A stretch of DNA of 64,000 bases from positions 124,001 through 188,000 of the forward strand of contig NZ_QUHV01000002.1 of NCBI RefSeq assembly GCF_003479805.1. The letters are read 5' to 3'. The notes below the pieces were generated by a model, which worked only from the letters and a program-made list of their open reading frames with translations, did not search any database and had not been told where the DNA came from. Each line of letters starts with the position of its first letter. Within the stretch, counting starts at the first letter, position 1. The translations under genes and the position numbers were made by a program. Source of the DNA: Collinsella sp. AF08-23. GTDB taxonomy: Bacteria > Actinomycetota > Coriobacteriia > Coriobacteriales > Coriobacteriaceae. Shown here piece after piece: positions 59,076 to 64,000 of this stretch.

Positions 59076-59510
59076 CTACTCGTTCAAAAGGTTGTAGAGC
59101 TCATCGGCAGACACACATGAGCCCATTCGGTCTAGAAACGTCTCATCGAGCAACTTTTCCGCAATGCGCTGCAGTCGTGCGATATGAGCTTCACGATCGG
59201 TGCATGCGAGGCACATAACAATGCGAACCGGGTCGTTGTCGCATCCAAATGTCACGTCTTCGCTGAAGGTCGCGACCGAAAGGTCGCTGACGGTCACGTC
59301 GTCGCCCGGTGCAGCATGTGCGATTGCGAAGCCAGGCATGATGACGATGTAAGGCCCGAGCTCATGGACGCTCGCAATCATCCGGTCGATATAACTCGGA
59401 TTGATTGATCCACATTCGACGAGGGGTGCCGCCGAGATGCGGATGGCGTCTTCCCAGTTCTTCGCAGTGCAATGAAGCCGAATGTTGTGTTTGGAGATGC
59501 TTTCTTCCAT
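59076..59510 (-). CDS. PTS EIIA, fructose/ascorbate (EIIA-2) type
   Basis: A 144-aa EIIA of the PTS-EIIA-2 fold. The phosphorylated histidine is in MPGFAIAHAAPGDDV near residue 65, and NWEDAIRISAAPLVECG near residue 18 is characteristic. AAAGGAGG precedes the ATG. It resembles the C-terminal EIIA-like domain of the regulator encoded just upstream (YVHAGIHDG), indicating common origin. It starts 15 bases after the regulator stop. Confidence 0.92.
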   Translation of the reverse strand: MEESISKHNIRLHCTAKNWEDAIRISAAPLVECGSINPSYIDRMIASVHELGPYIVIMPGFAIAHAAPGDDVTVSDLSVATFSEDVTFGCDNDPVRIVMCLACTDREAHIARLQRIAEKLLDETFLDRMGSCVSADELYNLLNE

Positions 59511-59525
59511 TGCTTTCCTCCTTTC

Positions 59526-61526
59526 TTATCCGTGCAGGTGTAGGACATCGTCTATCTCAAGGTCGTCACGCTCTAGCAGGAGGATGTTCTCCTCGCGCTC
59601 GAGAATGGGGGCCAGCTTGAGCAAATCGCTTTGTTCCTTATCGCGTACTCCGAGGACGATGATGGTGCGGATATGCTTTTCATCAGCGGGGCCGAAGGGA
59701 ATCGTGGAACTCAAGACACACATGGCGAGGCAGTTTTCCTTGATTCCGTCATGTATTCCGGCGTGTACGTATGCGGTTCCGGGTGTGAGGACCATGTATG
59801 GGCCGTAGTCTTCAACGGCACATATCATTCGTTCGACGTAGTGCTGCTCGACAACACCGCGCTTGAGAAGCGGGGCCGCAGCGATTCGGATCGCCTCACG
59901 CCAGTCGGAACAGTCGACACCGACCTGGATATCATCGCGTCTGATCAGATCGTGGATGAAGTGGGGGAGGTCCATCGTGTGTTCAGCTTTCGCGTACGAG
60001 CGTAGAAAATGCGTGCACATCTTGGAATACGATGCTTGTGCGAGTTCGTTTTTTACCTTTTCCAATGCGCCTTGGCTCAGTAGGGGATCGACGATGAGCA
60101 CCGGTGTCTTTTCCCAGGAAAACTCACTTGTCGAGATAATGAGGTCGATAGGGTTCTCGGCTAGGAACGATTTGGCGTCGGCGGTTGTCATGGGACCATG
60201 GACGCGGCATTCCCCGAGTACATGCGAGAGTCTCATCATCAGGATCGAGCTGGAAGCGAGGCCAAAGGAGCAGAGGAACAAGACATTGAGAACAGTCGAG
60301 TCGCGCGCGCTCGTTTCGTAAATTGTGTCGAGGTACATGGCAATGTAGGCGATCTCGCTTTCGTTAAAGGAAATGCCATGGCGTTCTTCGGCTATGCTCA
60401 TTTGTTTGCGGGTGAAATCATAAAGGAGGGGGATTGAGACCATGATTTGCCGTGGCGTATCACTATGAATCTGGTTTCCGTTTCGAACCCTCCAAATGGC
60501 TGCGCGAACATGCAGGGTGAGACCATCGATTAGGTGGCGTAATGGTTCGTCTTCTATGACGTGCAGCTCACGCAGGGCATCCACGAGGTCTCGAGAAATG
60601 GTGCTCGCTTCATCCTGATATGAGGTTTCCTCCCGATCGGATGGATCTCCTGCGCCGGAGCGTTGGGAAAGGATGACCGAGGCTAGAAAGAAGCTCTCCG
60701 TCTCTGAGGGGAAATGCGCGTCGAGAAGTTGCATGAGGGGTAGGAGGTCGGGCGACAATTGCGTGGCCTGATGGTTTGCTAACGACCCATGGCGATCCGC
60801 GGAGTACCGAAGGGGGTTTTCCGGTACCACCCGTGATGACTCGAGTGCTTTGCCCATATGGATTCTCGAAAGGGAAAAGGCCGTAACGAGTTCCAATCGC
60901 TCACGGTCTATGAGGGCACCGTTTTGGAATATCTCGACGCCGTTAACGATGGCCCTCGCGGCGAGCAAGTACGCTTCGAGTGCCCGCCGGGACATGGGAT
61001 ATGCTATGTCTTGTAGCGCGGAATCGGATAGGATGCCGAGAAAGCAGCGGCGAACTCCGAGCTCGTCGCCAATCAGGCGGACTCCTTTGCCGCGATCGCG
61101 CTGACAGACGACATTTGCCTGGGCGAAGAACTGTTCGACCGCCTCGAAGTTTGCCACTAACGTTTGGCGACTCACGCGGCAGGTGTCGGCGATGCGTTGG
61201 AATGTCATGAGCGGATTAAGCAAGAGGAGTAGCTCCGCGACGGCGCACTGTTCCGTTGTGTTGAGGGTATGCAGCTCGGCACGATTGGCCTGTGCTTGCA
61301 AGGCGGCTCGCGTTTCCGATGCACATGAGAGGCGGATGCCCGTCCCGGGGACCCTTTCGAGAGCGGCGCCATGTTGGGCCATGAAAGACTCCACCGAGCG
61401 AAGGTCGCTGCGAACGGTACGTGCTGACGCATCGACGCTCCTCGCAAGGTCTGCGACGGTGCAAAAGGTGGTCTCACGGCATAGCTTACGTACAAGCTCG
61501 CGCTGCCTGCTGGTAAGTTCGACCAT
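59526..61526 (-). CDS. PRD-containing BglG/MtlR-type transcriptional regulator
   Basis: A 666-aa PTS-controlled activator. Order: HTH (1-60, AVDLARSVDASARTVRSDLRSVE pattern), second Mga-like HTH (about 90-150, MTFQRIADTCRVSRQTL), two PRD domains (about 175-400, with conserved histidines such as SRIHMGKAL and ERHGISFNESEIAYIAMYL), an EIIB-like domain (about 410-500, NVLFLCSFGLASSSILM) and an EIIA-like domain (about 515-660). Phosphorylation by HPr and EIIB would set its activity. GGGGG precedes the ATG. It leads the PTS operon it presumably controls. Confidence 0.92.
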   Translation of the reverse strand: MVELTSRQRELVRKLCRETTFCTVADLARSVDASARTVRSDLRSVESFMAQHGAALERVPGTGIRLSCASETRAALQAQANRAELHTLNTTEQCAVAELLLLLNPLMTFQRIADTCRVSRQTLVANFEAVEQFFAQANVVCQRDRGKGVRLIGDELGVRRCFLGILSDSALQDIAYPMSRRALEAYLLAARAIVNGVEIFQNGALIDRERLELVTAFSLSRIHMGKALESSRVVPENPLRYSADRHGSLANHQATQLSPDLLPLMQLLDAHFPSETESFFLASVILSQRSGAGDPSDREETSYQDEASTISRDLVDALRELHVIEDEPLRHLIDGLTLHVRAAIWRVRNGNQIHSDTPRQIMVSIPLLYDFTRKQMSIAEERHGISFNESEIAYIAMYLDTIYETSARDSTVLNVLFLCSFGLASSSILMMRLSHVLGECRVHGPMTTADAKSFLAENPIDLIISTSEFSWEKTPVLIVDPLLSQGALEKVKNELAQASYSKMCTHFLRSYAKAEHTMDLPHFIHDLIRRDDIQVGVDCSDWREAIRIAAAPLLKRGVVEQHYVERMICAVEDYGPYMVLTPGTAYVHAGIHDGIKENCLAMCVLSSTIPFGPADEKHIRTIIVLGVRDKEQSDLLKLAPILEREENILLLERDDLEIDDVLHLHG

Positions 61527-61641
61527 GGCGACCCCCTTTCTTTGCTCGGGCTAAATTCCCTAATCACATAGTCATAAAATTGCTACACACTCTCAACACA
61601 AGATGTGGTCAGCGGCTGCGGCAACTTTTTGATTTGGATCT

Positions 61642-61719
61642 TCGGGGGCAGGTGCGAATTGGTCAAATTGAAAGGCTTGGGTTGTGCTAATGGGGAGGGC
61701 ACGCTTTGCTGACGGGGTG
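61642..61719. repeat. 78-bp direct repeat, right of the ascorbate-type PTS operon
   Basis: Partner of 56325-56402, lying 115 bases before the regulator gene start. Both copies have the same orientation. No gene is seen in 61527-61840. Confidence 0.8.
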
Positions 61720-61859
61720 TGGTCGCCCATGATAAGACGCGGCCAATTCCCTGGGCGCGGCGTTTGTCGGGTATGCGTAGACCCTGATTTCGAGCCATAT
61801 GCAAAGGCGCTCGTTCTCAATCGCAAGCCGTCTCTGTGTTATCATCGTGACCACTGCGT

Positions 61860-62200
61860 TGACGGAGAGGTCGGGCCTCACCGCATCGCCGCCTAAGAGA
61901 GGGAGGGCCACCGGCTGCGAGCCCACCTGCGGCGAGGAGATCCGAGTTCACTCCCGAGCTGCGACCTGAACGGCCGCCCCGCAACAGAGGGTGCTTCCCA
62001 TGTGTTGCGCGAGGCGCTGGGGCGGATGCGCAATATGCACCCGACCCCAACTGCACGCTGAGTAGGGAAGCCGCGCGCCCGCGCGACATCGGGCAAAAGA
62101 GGGCTCGCCGGGCAGACAACCGGCGGCCAATCAAGGTGGTACCGCGGAACTCATCCGTCCTTGGGAGTGCGAAAACGCACGATCCCAAGGGCGGATTTTT
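61860..62200 (+). promoter_or_regulatory. T-box riboswitch, tRNA-Phe type
   Basis: A T-box leader. The anti-terminator T-box sequence GGTGGTACCGCG is at 62136-62147. The specifier region holds a Phe codon TTC at 61946-61948 within GATCCGAGTTCACTCCCGAG. The terminator stem 62155-62166 pairs with 62183-62194 and is followed by ATTTTTC. Uncharged tRNA-Phe should bind and permit transcription of pheS. The upstream boundary is approximate. Confidence 0.92.
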
Positions 62201-62254
62201 CTATGGAACAACGCGGCAACGCAGTGCGTTGCCGTTGGAAGGAGAGGGGACGTA

Positions 62255-63331
62255 ATGAGTCTGATCGACGAACTTGAGGAGCTCGAACAGCGGGCCCGCG
62301 AGATGATCGAGAGCGCCGAGACGGCGGAGAAGCTCGAGGCCGCGCGCGTGGCGCTCATGGGCCGCAAAGGCGAGATCACCGGCCTCATGCGCATGATGGG
62401 CAAGATCGAGCCCGAGGAGCGCCCGGTGCTCGGCAAGCGCGCCAACGAGATGCGCCGTATGGCCGAGACCCTGCTTGAGGGCCGCATGAAGCAGCTCAAG
62501 CGCGCCGCCATCACCGAGCTCATGGCGACCGAGGCCGTAGACATCACGCTGCCCGGCGCCCGTCCGCAGATCGGTCACGCGCACCTCATCAACCAGATCA
62601 TCGAAGAAGTTGAGGATGTGTTCTGTGGCATCGGCTACACCGTCGAGACCGGCCCGCAGGTCGAGTCCAGCTGGTACAACTTCACCGCCCTCAACGCGCC
62701 GCTCGATCACCCGAGCCGCTCTGCGCGCGACACCTTCTACGTGAAGGACAACGCCCCCGGCACCGCGGCGCACCCCGAGGAGCACGCTCACGGCGAGTCC
62801 GACGTGCTGCTGCGCACGCAGACCTCCGGCGTGCAGATTCACACCATGGAGACGCAGGAGCCTCCCATTTACATGATCGCCCCGGGCCGCGTGTACCGTC
62901 CGGATACGGCCGACGCCTGCCACCTGCCCCAGTTCCACCAGATAGAGGGCCTCGTGGTCGATCGCGGCATTACCTTCGGCGACCTCAAGGGCACGCTCGA
63001 CTACTTCGTCAAGTGCATGTTCGGTGAGGATCGCGCCACGCGCTACCGCCCGCATTTCTTCCCGTTCACCGAGCCCTCCTGCGAGGTCGACGTGAGCTGC
63101 GGCGTGTGCGGTGGCGAGGGCTGCCCCTTCTGCAAGCACTCTGGGTGGATCGAGATCCTCGGTTGCGGCATGGTCGACCCCAATGTCCTGCGCAACTGCG
63201 GCATCGACCCGGACGTCTACTCCGGCTTCGCGTTCGGCGCCGGCGTCGAGCGCATCGCGGCGCTCCGCTACGACCTGCCCGACCTGCGCGCGCTCGTGAC
63301 CGGTGACATGCGCTTCCTTAATCAGTTCTAA
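62255..63331 (+). CDS. pheS: Phenylalanine-tRNA ligase alpha subunit
   Basis: A 358-aa class-II synthetase subunit. An N-terminal coiled coil (1-85) precedes the catalytic domain, with motif 1 near GRPQIGHAHLINQ-like sequence, motif 2 (FHQIEGLVVD), FFPFTEPSCEVDV and motif 3 GFAFGAGVERIA. A CGVCGGEGCPFCKHSGW stretch gives a cysteine cluster that could bind zinc. GGAGAGGGG precedes the ATG. Forms an alpha2-beta2 enzyme with PheT. Confidence 0.97.
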   Translation: MSLIDELEELEQRAREMIESAETAEKLEAARVALMGRKGEITGLMRMMGKIEPEERPVLGKRANEMRRMAETLLEGRMKQLKRAAITELMATEAVDITLPGARPQIGHAHLINQIIEEVEDVFCGIGYTVETGPQVESSWYNFTALNAPLDHPSRSARDTFYVKDNAPGTAAHPEEHAHGESDVLLRTQTSGVQIHTMETQEPPIYMIAPGRVYRPDTADACHLPQFHQIEGLVVDRGITFGDLKGTLDYFVKCMFGEDRATRYRPHFFPFTEPSCEVDVSCGVCGGEGCPFCKHSGWIEILGCGMVDPNVLRNCGIDPDVYSGFAFGAGVERIAALRYDLPDLRALVTGDMRFLNQF

Positions 63332-63344
63332 TCCCGGCGGCTTT

Positions 63345-63430
63345 CCCAGGCACCCGACCTTGGCCTTCAATCGTCGGTCGCGTACCTAAGTACGCTTCCC
63401 TCCTCTTTCAGGCCAATCTCGGGCACCTGG
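63345..63430. repeat. Intergenic repeat, copy 2, in the pheS-pheT gap
   Basis: Contains CACCCGACC, CCTTCAATCGTCGG and CTCGGGC in the same order as 30981-31100. The outer parts (CCAGGCACCCGA and TCGGGCACCTGG) can pair imperfectly into a long hairpin. Confidence 0.55.
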
Positions 63431-63504
63431 AAAACCCGTCTCCGCTTCAGGGTTTTGTTGCTGATTTTTCGTTGTTGATTTCACTTCTTTAGAAGAGGTT
63501 TGAG

Positions 63505-64000
63505 ATGAAGGTTTCTTACGAATGGTTGAAATCGATGGTCGAGCTGCCGGATGATCCCTCGGAGCTCGCGCGTGAGTTCATTCGCACCGGCACCGAGGTC
63601 GAGTCCATCGACACGGTGGGCGAGGCATATCACAAGATCGTCACGGCGAAGGTGGTCTCCAAGGAGGCGCACCCCGATTCCGACCACCTGTGGGTCACCC
63701 TGGTCGACGTGGGCGCCAACAACGTCGACGCCGACGGCAACCCCGAGCCCCTGCAGATTGTGTGCGGCGCGCAGAACTTCAATGAGGGCGACCACATCGT
63801 GACCGCCATGATCGGCGCGGAACTGCCGGGCGACGTGCACATCAAGAAGGGCAAGCTGCGCGGCGTCGTATCCTGCGGCATGAACTGCTCCCAGCGCGAG
63901 CTTGGCCTGTCCGGAGACCACGAGGGCATCTGGATTCTGCCCGCGGACGCGCCCGTGGGCATGCCGCTTGCCCAGTACCTCGGTAGCTCCGATACGGTCC
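63505..64000 (+). CDS. pheT: Phenylalanine-tRNA ligase beta subunit, partial
   Basis: The first 165 codons of pheT; the gene runs off the window end. MKVSYEWLKSMVELP is the standard start, followed by the EMAP/tRNA-binding-like domain (about 40-155) with HPDSDHLWVTLVDVG, IVCGAQNF and GVVSCGMNCSQRELGL. GAAGAGG lies 8 bases before ATG 63505. It follows pheS by 173 bases, an unusually wide gap for this pair, filled by a repeat. Confidence 0.95.
   Translation, partial: MKVSYEWLKSMVELPDDPSELAREFIRTGTEVESIDTVGEAYHKIVTAKVVSKEAHPDSDHLWVTLVDVGANNVDADGNPEPLQIVCGAQNFNEGDHIVTAMIGAELPGDVHIKKGKLRGVVSCGMNCSQRELGLSGDHEGIWILPADAPVGMPLAQYLGSSDTV

Overview
The window looks like a chromosomal segment of a high-GC, Gram-positive gut anaerobe of the class Coriobacteriia, most likely Collinsella or a close relative. 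This is inferred from the GC-rich third codon positions, strong GGAGG-type ribosome binding sites, an LPxTG-type anchored host-glycan hydrolase, four kinds of PTS gene, a trxA and cwlM-like neighbourhood and a T-box-controlled pheST. No rRNA gene, CRISPR array, transposase or prophage was seen. The only tRNA is tRNA-Gln(TTG).

Layout. 0-5.5 kb: a divergent lactose/cellobiose-type PTS locus (IIC and IIB on plus; a cytosolic ceramidase-like hydrolase, an RpiR regulator, a 69-aa protein, IIA and an AEC transporter on minus) around a palindrome-rich control region. 5.6-7.3 kb: a type-B carboxylesterase whose lipoprotein signal is split by a G6 tract. 7.4-9.8 kb: tRNA-Gln, a CwlM-like protein with a degenerate amidase domain, trxA, and a divergent protein resembling a degenerate uracil-DNA glycosylase fold. 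9.8-13.9 kb: nadA-nadB-nadC-niaR, with a tandem operator candidate on the promoter. 14.4-21.4 kb: a mannose-family PTS (IIC, IID, IIA, IIB) with FrlB-like deglycase, FrlC-like epimerase, HAD hydrolase and GntR regulator, best read as an Amadori-product (fructoselysine/glucoselysine type) locus. Four copies of one motif lie before its transcription units.

21.4-31 kb: YitT-type membrane protein, a probable type I toxin-antitoxin pair, a small HTH-like gene with recQ, an L-2-hydroxyacid dehydrogenase, metA (acetyl type) and pcrA. 31.4-43.5 kb: a cell-wall-anchored GH20 enzyme, brnQ, a ROK glucokinase, an MFS transporter, a PHP histidinol-phosphatase, Mn-type pyrophosphatase and nhaA. 43.8-54.3 kb: an 84-aa gene, an unusual MutT-Vsr fusion, a BceAB-like ABC transporter with a small membrane protein, another small membrane peptide, 5-formyl-THF cyclo-ligase, an M16C protease and an EamA transporter. 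54.7-61.5 kb: M32 carboxypeptidase, then a complete ascorbate-type PTS operon (PRD regulator, IIA, IIB, IIC, SIS protein) that lies between two 78-bp direct repeats. 61.8-64 kb: a Phe T-box leader, pheS and the start of pheT, which runs off the window.

The strongest leads are the MutT-Vsr fusion, the Amadori-type locus with its shared operator, the toxin-antitoxin candidate, the direct repeats around the PTS operon, the 52-bp-spaced palindromes and several intergenic repeat families. All family assignments were made by reading sequence motifs without a database search.
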